Shown here piece after piece: positions 55,214 through 63,998 of a stretch of DNA of 64,000 bases. A model generated the notes under the pieces. It had not been told where the DNA came from. It saw only the letters and a list, made by a program, of their open reading frames with translations, and searched no databases. Within the stretch, counting starts at the first letter, position 1; the number at the start of each line of letters is the position of its first letter. The stretch comes from Paracoccaceae bacterium (GTDB lineage Bacteria > Pseudomonadota > Alphaproteobacteria > Rhodobacterales > Rhodobacteraceae), in contig JABDLJ010000014.1 in NCBI GenBank assembly GCA_013003075.1, positions 1-64,000 of the forward strand. Direction: 5' to 3'. A program made the position numbers and the translations under genes.

Positions 55214-56866
55214 ATGGCGGAAATCGAACGGGAATCGATGGAATACGATGTGGTGATCGTGGGGGCTGGGCCGGCGGGCCTGTCGGCTGCGATCCGCCTC
55301 AAGCAGCTTGACGCCGAGCTGAACGTGGTGGTGCTGGAAAAGGGCTCTGAAGTGGGCGCGCATATCCTGTCGGGCGCGGTTTTGGACCCTGTCGGCCTCG
55401 ATGCGCTGATCCCGGACTGGAAAAACCGCGGCGCGCCGATCACGGTGCCGGTGCGCGAGGATGATTTCTACATGCTGGGCGAGGCCGGGCAGCTGCGGAT
55501 CCCCAACTTCCCGATGCCGCCGCTGATGAACAACCACGGCAACTACATCGTGTCGATGGGCAATGTCTGTCGCTGGATGGCCGAGCAGGCCGAAGAGCTG
55601 GGTGTCGAGGTGTTTCCAGGCATGGCATGTTCGGAGCTGGTCTATGGCGAAAGCGGCGAGGTGAAGGGCGTTGTCGCGGGTGAGTTCGGGCTTAACCCCG
55701 ATGGCACACCGTCGGATGCCTACGAGCCGGGGATGGAACTGCACGGCAAGTACGTCTTGCTTGGTGAAGGGGTGCGTGGGTCGCTTTCCAAGCAGGTGAT
55801 CGAAAAGTACGATCTGTCCGCCGGCAAAGATCCGCAGAAATTCGGCCTTGGTATGAAAGAGATTTGGGAGATCGATCCCGAAAAGCACCGCGAGGGCACG
55901 GTCACCCATACGATGGGCTGGCCGCTGGGCAAGAACGCCGGTGGCGGGTCTTTCATCTATCATCTTGAAAACAATCAGGTTTACGTAGGTTTCGTTGTGC
56001 ACCTGAACTACGAAAACCCGCATCTTTATCCCTATATGGAGTTCCAGCGCTTCAAGCATCACCCGATGGTGGCCGAGCTTTTGAAGGGCGGAAAGCGCAT
56101 CGCCTACGGCGCGCGGGCGATCTCTGAGGGGGGCTGGCAGTCGATGCCGGAGCCTGCCTTCCCCGGCGGCGCGCTTCTGGGCTGTTCGGTGGGGCTTGTG
56201 AACGTGCCGCGCATCAAGGGCAATCACAACGCGATGCTGTCGGGCAAGGCGGCCGCCGAGGAAGCCTTTGCCGCGATTAGCGCGGGTCGGTCTGGCGACG
56301 TTCTGGACGGCTATGGCCGCACGCTGCGCGAGGGGCCGGTCGGCAAGGACCTGAAACGTGTGCGCAACGTCAAACCGCTTTGGTCGCGCTACGGTCTGAT
56401 GGCATCCCTGGGGCTTGGCGGCCTGGATATGTGGACCAACAGCCTTTTTGGCCTGTCGCTTCTGGGCACGCTGAGCCACGGCAAGTCTGACGCCGAGGCG
56501 ACCGGAAAAGCCAGTGATTTCAAGCCGATCGACTATCCAAAGCCCGATGGGAAGCTAAGCTTCGACCGCCTGACCAATGTCAGCTTCTCGATGACCAACC
56601 ACGAAGAAAGCCAGCCTGCGCACCTGAAGCTGAAGGACGAGAGCGTTCCGATATCGGTCAACTTGCCCGCCTATGCAGAGCCGGCGCAGCGCTATTGCCC
56701 GGCAGGTGTTTACGAGGTGGTCGAAGAGCCCGGAAAGGACGCGCGTTTCGTGATCAATTTCCAGAACTGCGTGCACTGCAAGACATGCGATATCAAGGAT
56801 CCCAGCCAGAATATCGTCTGGACGGTGCCGCAAGGGGGCGATGGGCCGAATTATCCCAACATGTAA
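55214..56866 (+). CDS. Electron transfer flavoprotein–ubiquinone oxidoreductase
   Basis: 550 residues, normal length. FAD Rossmann motif YDVVIVGAGPAGLSAAIRLK, ETF-QO-specific HILSGAVLDPVGLDALIPDW, YFPMPP-like segment NFPMPPLMNNHGNYIV, and the C-terminal 4Fe-4S ligands in YCPAGVYEV and NFQNCVHCKTCDIKDP. It passes electrons from acyl-CoA dehydrogenases via ETF into ubiquinone, at the inner membrane face. The acyl-CoA dehydrogenase at 44.7 kb is a possible user. ATG after GGAGCGGAC. Confidence 0.95.
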   Translation: MAEIERESMEYDVVIVGAGPAGLSAAIRLKQLDAELNVVVLEKGSEVGAHILSGAVLDPVGLDALIPDWKNRGAPITVPVREDDFYMLGEAGQLRIPNFPMPPLMNNHGNYIVSMGNVCRWMAEQAEELGVEVFPGMACSELVYGESGEVKGVVAGEFGLNPDGTPSDAYEPGMELHGKYVLLGEGVRGSLSKQVIEKYDLSAGKDPQKFGLGMKEIWEIDPEKHREGTVTHTMGWPLGKNAGGGSFIYHLENNQVYVGFVVHLNYENPHLYPYMEFQRFKHHPMVAELLKGGKRIAYGARAISEGGWQSMPEPAFPGGALLGCSVGLVNVPRIKGNHNAMLSGKAAAEEAFAAISAGRSGDVLDGYGRTLREGPVGKDLKRVRNVKPLWSRYGLMASLGLGGLDMWTNSLFGLSLLGTLSHGKSDAEATGKASDFKPIDYPKPDGKLSFDRLTNVSFSMTNHEESQPAHLKLKDESVPISVNLPAYAEPAQRYCPAGVYEVVEEPGKDARFVINFQNCVHCKTCDIKDPSQNIVWTVPQGGDGPNYPNM

Positions 56867-56878
56867 CTCTTTCGTCAG

Positions 56879-56904
56879 CATGGCGCGGAAATTGCCGCGC
56901 CATG
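56879..56904 (+). terminator. 10-bp perfect hairpin after the ETF-QO gene
   Basis: CATGGCGCGG and CCGCGCCATG flank a 6-nt AAATTG loop, starting 13 nt after the stop. The stem is strong and perfect but no T-run follows, so it may act as a Rho-assisted terminator or protect the 3' end. Confidence 0.5.
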
Positions 56905-56965
56905 TTGCCCGTGGGGGCCGGGATCACTAGATTTCTTGCGATAAGACAAAATAACGGACCCGATC

Positions 56966-58669
56966 ATGGCCTCTTTGAAGCTTCTCAAGACGATAACCGT
57001 CGCGGCAATTGCGCTTACGCCAATGCAGGCCGCGCAGGCGGACGTGAACGCTGGCGCCTATCTTGCCGGGCGCGCCGCCAGTTTTGAGAGCGATTACGAG
57101 GCAGCGGCGCTTTACTACACGCGCGCTTTGGTCCGTGATGCGTCGAACCCGACGCTGATGGAGAACGCCATCACCGCCTATCTTGGGCTGGGTGATGTCG
57201 AAGCGGCTCTGCCGATCGCTCGCCGCCTGATGCAGTCGGGCGGCAACAACCAGATCGCCAATCTGGTCCTAGTGGCCAATGACACTGCCAAGGAAGACTG
57301 GGCGCAGATCATCGAGAACCTCGATGCCGGGCAAAGCGTCGGGCCGCTTTACGATGGGCTGGTGCGGGCCTGGGCGCTGGTCGGCATGGGCAGGATGACC
57401 GACGCGCTCGAGCAGTTTGACGTCGTGGCCGAGGGGCGCGGCGTTCAGGACTTCGGGCTCTACCACAAAGCGCTCGCACTGGCTTCGGTCGGCGATTTCG
57501 AAGGCGCCAATGACATCTTCGGCGGCGCCGGCGGGCAGCCGCTTGGCCTGACACGGCGCGGCGTTCTTTCGCATGTGCATGTGCTGAGCCAGCTGGAGCG
57601 TCATGACGATGCGCTGGAGCTTCTTACATCGGTATTCGGCACCACCGTCGATCCTGAGTTCCTGGCACTACGGGCCCAGCTTGAGGCCAGCGAAACGATC
57701 CCCTTCGATACGATCACCACGGCGGTCGACGGTGTGGCAGAGGTCCATTACTCGATTGCCGGCGCACTCAGCGGCGAGGCCTCGGACGGCTACACGTTGA
57801 TCTATTCTCGGCTTGCCAGCCATCTGCGCCCAGGCCATATCGATGCGTTGCTGCTATCTGCCGGCATTCTGGAGCAGCTTGAGCAATTCGAGCTGGCCAC
57901 AGCGGTCTATGACAAGGTTCCGCGCGACGATCCGTCCTACCATGCGGCCGAGCTGGGCCGCGCCAACACGCTGGAACGGTCGGGCCGCGAGGATGCGGCG
58001 ATCGAGGTTCTGACGCAGCTTTCGGAAAGCCATGGCCATCTGCCGGCCGTTCATATCGCGCTCGGCGATGCGCTTCGTCAACTGGAACGGTTCGGCGAGG
58101 CGATCCCGCCCTATGCCCGGGCGCTCGATCTGCTGGGAGAACCTGCGCCCAATCACTGGGTGATCTACTTTTCGCGCGGGATCGCGAATGAGCGTGAAGA
58201 CAACTGGCCCGCCGCCGAGGCCGATTTCAAAAAGGCATTGGAGTTGCAGCCCGACCAGCCGCAAGTGCTGAATTACCTTGGCTATTCCTATGTCGAGATG
58301 GAAGAAAACCTCGACGAGGCGCTGTCGATGATCGAACGCGCTGTCGCCGGTCAGCCGAATTCCGGCTACATCACCGACTCGCTGGGCTGGGTGCTGTATC
58401 GCCTGGGCCGCTATGAAGAGGCCGTCGGGCATATGGAGCGCGCGGTCGAGCTGTTGCCTATCGATCCGATCATCAATGACCATTTGGGCGATGTCTATTG
58501 GGCCGTCGGGCGCAAGCGCGAGGCCGAATTCCAGTGGCTGCGTGCCCTATCGTTCGATCCCGAAGAGCAAGAGGCCGAGCGGATCCGCCAAAAGCTTGAG
58601 GTCGGCCTCGATCAGGTCTTGCTGGACGAAGGCGCAGAACCCCTGAAAGTCGCGAATGACGACGGTTAG
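56966..58669 (+). CDS. Periplasmic TPR-repeat protein
   Basis: 567 residues with a signal peptide (ITVAAIALTPMQAAQA) and at least eight tetratricopeptide-like repeats. The clearest run is near the C-terminus: LPAVHIALGDALRQLERFGE, WPAAEADFKKALELQPDQPQ-VLNYLGYS, SGYITDSLGWVLYRLGRYEE-AV. TPR arrays act as protein-binding scaffolds; the partner is unknown. Overlaps ispE by 14 nt, so the two are transcribed together. Confidence 0.85.
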   Translation: MASLKLLKTITVAAIALTPMQAAQADVNAGAYLAGRAASFESDYEAAALYYTRALVRDASNPTLMENAITAYLGLGDVEAALPIARRLMQSGGNNQIANLVLVANDTAKEDWAQIIENLDAGQSVGPLYDGLVRAWALVGMGRMTDALEQFDVVAEGRGVQDFGLYHKALALASVGDFEGANDIFGGAGGQPLGLTRRGVLSHVHVLSQLERHDDALELLTSVFGTTVDPEFLALRAQLEASETIPFDTITTAVDGVAEVHYSIAGALSGEASDGYTLIYSRLASHLRPGHIDALLLSAGILEQLEQFELATAVYDKVPRDDPSYHAAELGRANTLERSGREDAAIEVLTQLSESHGHLPAVHIALGDALRQLERFGEAIPPYARALDLLGEPAPNHWVIYFSRGIANEREDNWPAAEADFKKALELQPDQPQVLNYLGYSYVEMEENLDEALSMIERAVAGQPNSGYITDSLGWVLYRLGRYEEAVGHMERAVELLPIDPIINDHLGDVYWAVGRKREAEFQWLRALSFDPEEQEAERIRQKLEVGLDQVLLDEGAEPLKVANDDG

Positions 58670-59567
58670 CGTCTTCGCGCCGGCCAAGATCAATCTTACG
58701 CTTCATGTCACCGGGCAAGCCCCGAAGGGTTACCATCTGTTGGACAGCCTCGTCGCCTTTGCAGGCGTCGGGGACCGCCTGACGGTTGAAACACGCGGGC
58801 GCGGTGAGCTTAGAGTGACCGGGCCAGAAGCAGGCGGTGTTCCGACCGATCAGACCAACATCATCTTCCAGACGGCGGCGGAATTCTGGCCGCCGAGCCC
58901 GGTACGGTTCGAGCTTTTCAAACAGTTGCCGGTTGCCTCGGGGATCGGCGGCGGAAGCGCCGATGCAGCCGCTGTCTTTCGCGGCATTGCGTATCTTCTG
59001 GCAGAGAAGGACACGCACGGCGATGACGCTCTGCTCAGTGAAAAGGCGATGCGTACGCTATTCGAGATCGGCGCAGACGTGACGATGTGCGTTCTGTCAG
59101 AGCCGGCGCGCGTGCGCGGTATGGGCGAGCAGATCGAACCTGTCCCGGATCTGGCCCGCCTGCCAGTTGTGCTGGTGAACCCGCGCGTGCCACTTTCGAC
59201 GCCCGCGGTCTTCAGGGCGCTCAAGGAAAAAGCCAACCCGCCGATGGAGGCCCTGCCGGACCGGCCGGGCGATCCCGAAGAACTGCTGTCGTGGCTGGCC
59301 GGGCAGCGGAATGACCTGCAGTGCCCGGCAATCGACCTGGCGCCTGAGATCCGAGCCGTGTTGTCCAGCCTTTCGTCCTCGGAGGGTTGCGCTGTGACCC
59401 GCATGTCGGGATCGGGCGCTACCTGTTTCGGGCTTTACCGCTCGCAGCCCGAGGCCGACGCCGCAGCCACCGCGCTTGGCGCGGCACATCCCGACTGGTG
59501 GGTGGTCTCGTCATGTTTGGACGGGCAAGACCGGGTTGCGCCTCAGCTGATACGAGCGACCACGTAG
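58656..59567 (+). CDS. ispE: 4-diphosphocytidyl-2-C-methyl-D-erythritol kinase
   Basis: 303 residues of the GHMP kinase family: APAKINLTLHVTGQAPKGYH near the start, the ATP-binding loop LPVASGIGGGSADAAAVFRG, and the C-terminal MSGSGATCFGLY. It phosphorylates CDP-methylerythritol in the MEP isoprenoid route, feeding the polyprenyl diphosphate synthase encoded convergently next door. The start lies inside the TPR gene (14-nt overlap); the stop overlaps the convergent gene by 25 nt. Confidence 0.94.
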   Translation: MTTVSVFAPAKINLTLHVTGQAPKGYHLLDSLVAFAGVGDRLTVETRGRGELRVTGPEAGGVPTDQTNIIFQTAAEFWPPSPVRFELFKQLPVASGIGGGSADAAAVFRGIAYLLAEKDTHGDDALLSEKAMRTLFEIGADVTMCVLSEPARVRGMGEQIEPVPDLARLPVVLVNPRVPLSTPAVFRALKEKANPPMEALPDRPGDPEELLSWLAGQRNDLQCPAIDLAPEIRAVLSSLSSSEGCAVTRMSGSGATCFGLYRSQPEADAAATALGAAHPDWWVVSSCLDGQDRVAPQLIRATT

Positions 59568-60547
59568 TCGGCCAGATCGTTCAGCATCTGTCGGATGGGA
59601 TGCTCTGGCAGGGCCCTCAGCGCGCCCTTGGCCTGGCTGGCCCAATCCAAAGCTTCTAGCCGCGTGGCTTCCATCGTGCCGTGCTTTGCCAATAACGACA
59701 GCGCAAGGTCGAGGTCCCCGTCGCGTTGGTCGCCGGCCTCGATGACCCGCGACCAGAACGCACGCTCTTCGGTATCCGCTGCTGCGACCGCCTTGATTAC
59801 GGGCAAGGTCAGTTTGCGCTCTCGGAAATCGTCGCCGACATTCTTGCCCGTTGCGGCGGCATTTCCGCCATAGTCCAGAAGATCGTCAACGATCTGGAAC
59901 GCAACGCCCAGCGCATCGCCATAGGTGAAAAGCGCGGCGACCTGGTCGTCCGGCGCCGCGGCGATCACGCCGCCCACTTCGGTCGCCGCCGAGAAAAGCG
60001 CCGCCGTCTTGCCGCGAATGACCTGCAGATAGATCGCCTCGTCCGTCGCCAGGTTTTGCGCTGCGGTCAGCTGCAGCACTTCGCCCTCTGCGATCGTGGC
60101 CGCCGCGTTCGACAGGATATCGAGCACCCGCAAAGAGCCGGTTTCGACCATCAACTGGAACGAGCGGGCAAACAGGTAATCGCCCACAAGCACGGACGAT
60201 TTGTTGTCCCAGAGCAGATTTGCCGTGGGCCGGCCGCGCCGCTGACCGCTTTCGTCCACAACGTCATCGTGCAAGAGCGTCGCGGTATGAATGAATTCGA
60301 CCGTGGCGGCCAGGTGCCGGTGGTATGCGCCTTGATAGCCGCACATCTCGGCGGCCGCGAGTGTCAGCATCGGGCGCAAACGCTTGCCCCCTGCTCCGAC
60401 GATATGGGCCGACACCTCGGGGATACGAGGCGCATGCTGAGACACCATGCGCTCTCGAATAAGCGCATCCACCGCCGCCATATCCTCCGCTAGATGGTCC
60501 GCAAGCCGCTCGTGCGGTTTTACCGATGCTTCGTCCAGGCCCATCAC
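59543..60547 (-). CDS. Polyprenyl diphosphate synthase (long chain, ubiquinone side chain)
   Basis: 334 residues. Both aspartate-rich motifs of trans-polyprenyl synthases are intact: ATLLHDDVVDESGQRRGRPT (FARM) and VAFQIVDDLLDYGGN (SARM), with GKRLRPML and ERKLTLPVIKA. No bulky residue sits close before the first motif, consistent with an octa- or decaprenyl product for ubiquinone. It supplies substrate for UbiA at 27.5 kb. An MM start; the upstream gene is divergent DUF2007. Confidence 0.93.
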   Translation of the reverse strand: MMGLDEASVKPHERLADHLAEDMAAVDALIRERMVSQHAPRIPEVSAHIVGAGGKRLRPMLTLAAAEMCGYQGAYHRHLAATVEFIHTATLLHDDVVDESGQRRGRPTANLLWDNKSSVLVGDYLFARSFQLMVETGSLRVLDILSNAAATIAEGEVLQLTAAQNLATDEAIYLQVIRGKTAALFSAATEVGGVIAAAPDDQVAALFTYGDALGVAFQIVDDLLDYGGNAAATGKNVGDDFRERKLTLPVIKAVAAADTEERAFWSRVIEAGDQRDGDLDLALSLLAKHGTMEATRLEALDWASQAKGALRALPEHPIRQMLNDLADYVVARIS

Positions 60548-60599
60548 TCTCTCGTCAGATTGCTCGACAAACCCCGGAGCATGCCATTATCTCGCGGGT

Positions 60600-60815
60600 A
60601 TGAAAGAACTTATGCGCACCAATGACCCGACGATCATCGCCTTTGCGACTGCGCTCCTTCGTGGAGAGGATATAGACTTCTTTGAAATGGACGTCCACAT
60701 GAGCGTCCTGGAAGGATCCATTGGTGTGCTGCCACGTCGCATCATGGTGGCGTCCAGAGATCACTTCCGCGCCACAGCGGTGCTGCGCGACAACGATATC
60801 GACCTGGGCCTTTAG
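60600..60815 (+). CDS. DUF2007-like protein
   Basis: 71 residues: MKELMRTNDPTIIAFATALL, then DIDFFEMDVHMSVLEGSIGV-LPRRIMV. This is the pattern of small alphaproteobacterial proteins assigned to DUF2007 (putative signal transducing, PII-like fold); no function is known. It lies 3 nt before trmN6, so the two are one transcript. Confidence 0.75.
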   Translation: MKELMRTNDPTIIAFATALLRGEDIDFFEMDVHMSVLEGSIGVLPRRIMVASRDHFRATAVLRDNDIDLGL

Positions 60816-60818
60816 GGC

Positions 60819-61580
60819 ATGGATGCGCCGGAGCTGAGCCAGGATGCCTTCCTTGGCGGTGCGCTGACGATCCAGCAACCCAAACGCGGCTATCGGGCGG
60901 GCGTCGACCCGGTCTTTCTGGCGGCCGCGGTCCCGGCGCGGCCCGGGCAAAGCGTGCTGGAGCTTGGCTGCGGCGTGGGAACGGCCATCTTGTGCCTCGG
61001 GCGGCGCGTTTCGGGCCTGAAGCTTGCCGGTGTCGAGCTGCAGGAAAACTATGCGGGGCTGGCGCGCCGGAACGCCGATGCGAACCAGTTGAACCTTGAA
61101 GTATGCTGCGCGGATCTGGCCGCCCTGCCCGACTGGGTTCGCGGGCGCAGCTTCGATCATGTGATCGCCAACCCGCCATACTTTGCACACGGCAGCGGAA
61201 CCCGATCGGCCGAGCCCGCACGTGATGCCGCCTTGCGCGAACAGACGCCGCTGCCCATCTGGATCGATGCGGCAACGCGGAGGCTGGCCCCGGGGGGCGC
61301 GCTGACGGTCATTCAACGGGCGGACCGGCTGCCGCATCTGATAAGCGCCATGGACGAACGACTGGGCGATATCACGGCAACCCCACTTGCGCCCCGTCCC
61401 GGACGCCCCGCGACGCGGGTGCTCGTGACCGCCCGAAAGGGCGCAAAAAGCCCCTTTGAGCTGCGCGCGCCGCAGATTGTGCACAAAGGCGCAGGGCACA
61501 CCCATGATGGCGAAAGCTACACACCCGAGGTCATGGCCGTATTGCGTGAAGGCGCAGCCTGGCCGTGGCTCAATTGTTAA
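60819..61580 (+). CDS. tRNA1(Val) (adenine-37-N6)-methyltransferase-like protein
   Basis: 253 residues with a class I methyltransferase fold. SAM motif I is VLELGCGVGTAILCLGRR; the N6-adenine/glutamine catalytic motif NPPYF occurs in HVIANPPYFAHGSGTR. The upstream LTIQQPKRGYRAGVDPVFLA is the usual TrmN6/YfiC beginning. It probably modifies A37 of tRNA-Val. Coupled with the DUF2007-like gene. Confidence 0.87.
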   Translation: MDAPELSQDAFLGGALTIQQPKRGYRAGVDPVFLAAAVPARPGQSVLELGCGVGTAILCLGRRVSGLKLAGVELQENYAGLARRNADANQLNLEVCCADLAALPDWVRGRSFDHVIANPPYFAHGSGTRSAEPARDAALREQTPLPIWIDAATRRLAPGGALTVIQRADRLPHLISAMDERLGDITATPLAPRPGRPATRVLVTARKGAKSPFELRAPQIVHKGAGHTHDGESYTPEVMAVLREGAAWPWLNC

Positions 61581-61696
61581 CCATCTGTAAACAATATGGC
61601 GGCAGTCTCGTGCCTAAGGCCGTGTGCCATGCCTTGGGGCGTGACTCGCGCCAGATTTTGTGGTCGTATTGATCCATTGTACAGAGGAGGACGCAC

Positions 61697-61864
61697 ATGA
61701 CTTTGAGTTCGCACCTGCAGGAACTCCAGAAGAAACATCAAACTCTCTCTACACAGGTCGAAGAGGCGCAGCGAAGCCCAGGGATCGACGATATTGCGAT
61801 CACAGACCTGAAAAAGCAGAAACTTCGTCTGAAAGAACAGATCGAACGTCTGCAAAACGCGTAA
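61697..61864 (+). CDS. YdcH-like (DUF465) small coiled-coil protein
   Basis: 55 residues, almost entirely a helical hairpin: SSHLQELQKKHQTLSTQVEE, a turn with RSPGIDDI, then TDLKKQKLRLKEQIERLQ. The pattern is that of YdcH/DUF465, common in alphaproteobacteria and of unknown role. GAGGAGG lies 8 nt before the ATG, a strong ribosome-binding site. Single gene between trmN6 and a LysR regulator. Confidence 0.88.
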   Translation: MTLSSHLQELQKKHQTLSTQVEEAQRSPGIDDIAITDLKKQKLRLKEQIERLQNA

Positions 61865-61956
61865 GGCAGTCTTCAGCAGGCGGGCCTGGCGCAGTCAGCC
61901 CCGCCCCACATTCCCAAACTGAAGCAGCCCGGCCTCGGGACGTTTTGTCTTGCGCC

Positions 61957-62904
61957 CTAACCGGGGCCCGAAGAGCCGACGGCGACCAGTGTGCGCCCTT
62001 CTGACAGGTTCTGCATGGTTTCGGCTTCAGCCTTCACCCAGTCAATGAAATCGCGCACCTGCGGCCGGTTCTCGCTTCCTTTGGAGCAAATCAGCCGATA
62101 GTGCGCCTCGGTCTTCAGCGCCAGCGAAAACGGGGCCACAAGGCGGCCATCGGCAATCTCGCGGCTGGCCAGCGAAATGCGGCCCAAGGCCACACCTGCC
62201 CCAGATAATGCAGCATCAACCGCATGATCTGATTGGGAGAATCGTGGCCCTGACGCGGGCGGCGGACCAAGGCCTGCAAGGCGAAACCACTCCGGCCAAT
62301 CCGCCGGCGGATCGAGAAACGCGATGTCGTCCTGATGCAGAAGCAAGGCGCGATGCAGGTCCTCGGGGGCCGGATACTCTGCGGCCAGTTCCGGCGTCAT
62401 CATCGGTGTCAGCCATTCCTCGATTAGTGGAAAGGCCATGCCCTCCTCGTCGCCGCCATAGCCAAAGCGGATGGCGACATCGATCTCGTCGCGCTCAAGA
62501 TCCAGGATGCGCAGGCTTGCGGTAAAGCGCAGTTCGATCTCGGGATGGGCGCGGGCAAAAATGAATAGTCGTGGCGCCAGCCAGCGGGCGGTGAAGGCTG
62601 GCCCCGCGGTCACATTGATGACGGATGTATCCGAGGCGCGACGCGCAGCCCGCCAAGCCGCCGACAGCGCTTCGAACCCGTCGGCAGCGCCCGGTGCGAG
62701 CGCGCGGCCAGCCTCTGTCAACTCGACCGCGCGGTTGAGCCGGCGAAAGACTGGGTGGCCCAAGTGATCTTCCAGCGACTTGATCTGGAACGACAGCGCA
62801 GCGGGCGTGACGTTCAATTCCTCTGCTGCCTTTGCAAAGGACATATGGCGGGCGGCGGCATCGAATGCGCGCAAAGCAGTGAGGGGCGGGAGCCGTTCAG
62901 ACAT
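61957..62904 (-). CDS. LysR-family transcriptional regulator (GcvA-like)
   Basis: 315 residues: N-terminal helix-turn-helix (LPPLTALRAFDAAARHMSFA, then KAAEELNVTPAALSFQIKSL) and a substrate-binding domain (about 90-295, INVTAGPAFTARWLAPRLFI). The start SERLPPLTALRAF is that of GcvA-type regulators. It is divergent from a 38-residue ORF, whose promoter it may control; no other target adjoins it. Confidence 0.9.
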   Translation of the reverse strand: MSERLPPLTALRAFDAAARHMSFAKAAEELNVTPAALSFQIKSLEDHLGHPVFRRLNRAVELTEAGRALAPGAADGFEALSAAWRAARRASDTSVINVTAGPAFTARWLAPRLFIFARAHPEIELRFTASLRILDLERDEIDVAIRFGYGGDEEGMAFPLIEEWLTPMMTPELAAEYPAPEDLHRALLLHQDDIAFLDPPADWPEWFRLAGLGPPPASGPRFSQSDHAVDAALSGAGVALGRISLASREIADGRLVAPFSLALKTEAHYRLICSKGSENRPQVRDFIDWVKAEAETMQNLSEGRTLVAVGSSGPG

Positions 62905-63013
62905 ATCGCATAAGTATTACTTAACTGAACGGATGGAAAGTCTCGTTTGTAGGAATTATTCCAATGACCCATATAGGGTTCAGTTAGATCAAGCTAATCC
63001 AAAGGAACACCAG

Positions 63014-63130
63014 ATGTACCAGATCACAGCCTCTTCCCGCACCCGCGATGCAATCCGCGCCGGCCAAGACGCCCGGACAGAAGCACTCCGCGCCGCGTTC
63101 GGCCGGGTCTTTCATCGCAAGAACCGGTAG
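63014..63130 (+). CDS. Small basic protein divergent from the LysR gene
   Basis: 38 residues, MYQITASSRTRDAIRAGQDA then a helix-rich TEALRAAFGRVFHRKNR. AAAGGAA lies 8 nt before the ATG. It is preceded by a 109-nt divergent promoter region with the LysR gene and followed by a strong terminator 9 nt after its stop, so it has the layout of an independent transcription unit. The family is not recognised; its short amphipathic, Arg-rich make-up recalls DUF1127-type micro-proteins. Confidence 0.6.
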   Translation: MYQITASSRTRDAIRAGQDARTEALRAAFGRVFHRKNR

Positions 63131-63139
63131 CACAAAAAA

Positions 63140-63161
63140 GGGCCGGCTTTTCAGCCGGCCC
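63140..63161. terminator. Bidirectional rho-independent terminator
   Basis: GGGCCGGCT and AGCCGGCCC form a perfect 9-bp stem around a 4-nt TTTC loop. Read on the minus strand it is followed by TTTTTTGTG, giving a classical terminator for phbB; on the plus strand it follows the 38-residue gene with CAATTCTTT, a weaker tail. Confidence 0.85.
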
Positions 63162-63182
63162 CAATTCTTTAAGTCGCTGAGC

Positions 63183-63908
63183 CTAAGCCAGGTATTGGCC
63201 ACCATTTGCCGAAACCGTCGAGCCGGTAATGAACCCGGCATCGTCCGAGGCCAGGAAAGCCACGCAGCGCGCAATCTCGTCTGCTTCGCCCAGACGCCCC
63301 ACGGGGATCTGCGGCAGGATGACTTCATTCATGACCTTTTCGGGGATCGTCGACATCATTTCGGTGTTGATATAGCCGGGCGCCACGATGTTAACGGTGA
63401 TACCGGCGCGCGCGCCTTCCAGCGCAAGGGCCTTGGTGAAGCCGATATCCCCGGCCTTCGACGCGGCGTAGTTGGCTTGCGCGAACTGACCCTTCTGACC
63501 GTTGATCGACGAGATCGTCACCACGCGGCCGAATTTGGCCTCGCGCATGCCGCCCCAAACGTTGTGGGTCATGTTGAAAACGCCCGACAGGTTGGTGTCG
63601 ATGACTTCTTTCCAGTGCTCGGGCGTCATCTTGTGGAACGGCGCGTCGCGGGTGATGCCGGCGTTGTTCACGAGGATCTGAATCGGGCCGAGATCGGCAA
63701 CGACCTGCGCGATGCCGGCCTTGCAGGCCTCGTAGTCGCCTACGTTCCACTTGTAGGTCTTGATGCCGGTCTCTGCGGTGAATGCCGCGGCTTTTTCATC
63801 GTTGCCGGCATAGGTTGCCGCAACCGTGCAGCCATCGGCCTGCAATGCCTTCGAGATCGCGGCTCCGATGCCGCGAGAACCACCAGTGACTAGTGCAACA
63901 CGTCCCAT
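63183..63908 (-). CDS. phbB: Acetoacetyl-CoA reductase (NADPH)
   Basis: 241 residues, classical SDR: cofactor loop VTGGSRGIGAAISKAL, NNAGITRDAPFHKMTPEHWK (diagnostic of PhbB), catalytic SSINGQKGQFAQANYAASKA with Ser, Tyr and Lys, and the C-terminal TVSANGGQYLA. It makes (R)-3-hydroxybutyryl-CoA for polyhydroxybutyrate. GGAGGAAAGAC precedes the ATG. The thiolase gene phbA, usual upstream partner, is not visible before the window ends. Confidence 0.95.
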   Translation of the reverse strand: MGRVALVTGGSRGIGAAISKALQADGCTVAATYAGNDEKAAAFTAETGIKTYKWNVGDYEACKAGIAQVVADLGPIQILVNNAGITRDAPFHKMTPEHWKEVIDTNLSGVFNMTHNVWGGMREAKFGRVVTISSINGQKGQFAQANYAASKAGDIGFTKALALEGARAGITVNIVAPGYINTEMMSTIPEKVMNEVILPQIPVGRLGEADEIARCVAFLASDDAGFITGSTVSANGGQYLA

Positions 63909-63970
63909 GTCTTTCCTCCAATTGTTTTCTGTGTCGTATGCGGCAGGCGCGACCCGCCCGCCAAAGGGCA

Positions 63971-63998
63971 CCCGGCGACGCTTTTTCGTGCCGCCGGG
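63971..63998. repeat. GC-rich inverted repeat upstream of phbB
   Basis: CCCGGCG-ACG, a CTTTTT loop, and CGT-(GC)-CGCCGGG form a hairpin with a 2-nt bulge about 63 nt upstream of the phbB start. It may be an mRNA-processing hairpin between phbB and the next upstream gene, which lies outside the window. Confidence 0.45.

Noticed and set aside
55007-56479. 490-codon minus-strand frame opposite ETF-QO
   Set aside because: Same high-GC shadow effect; the plus-strand product is an unmistakable ETF-QO.
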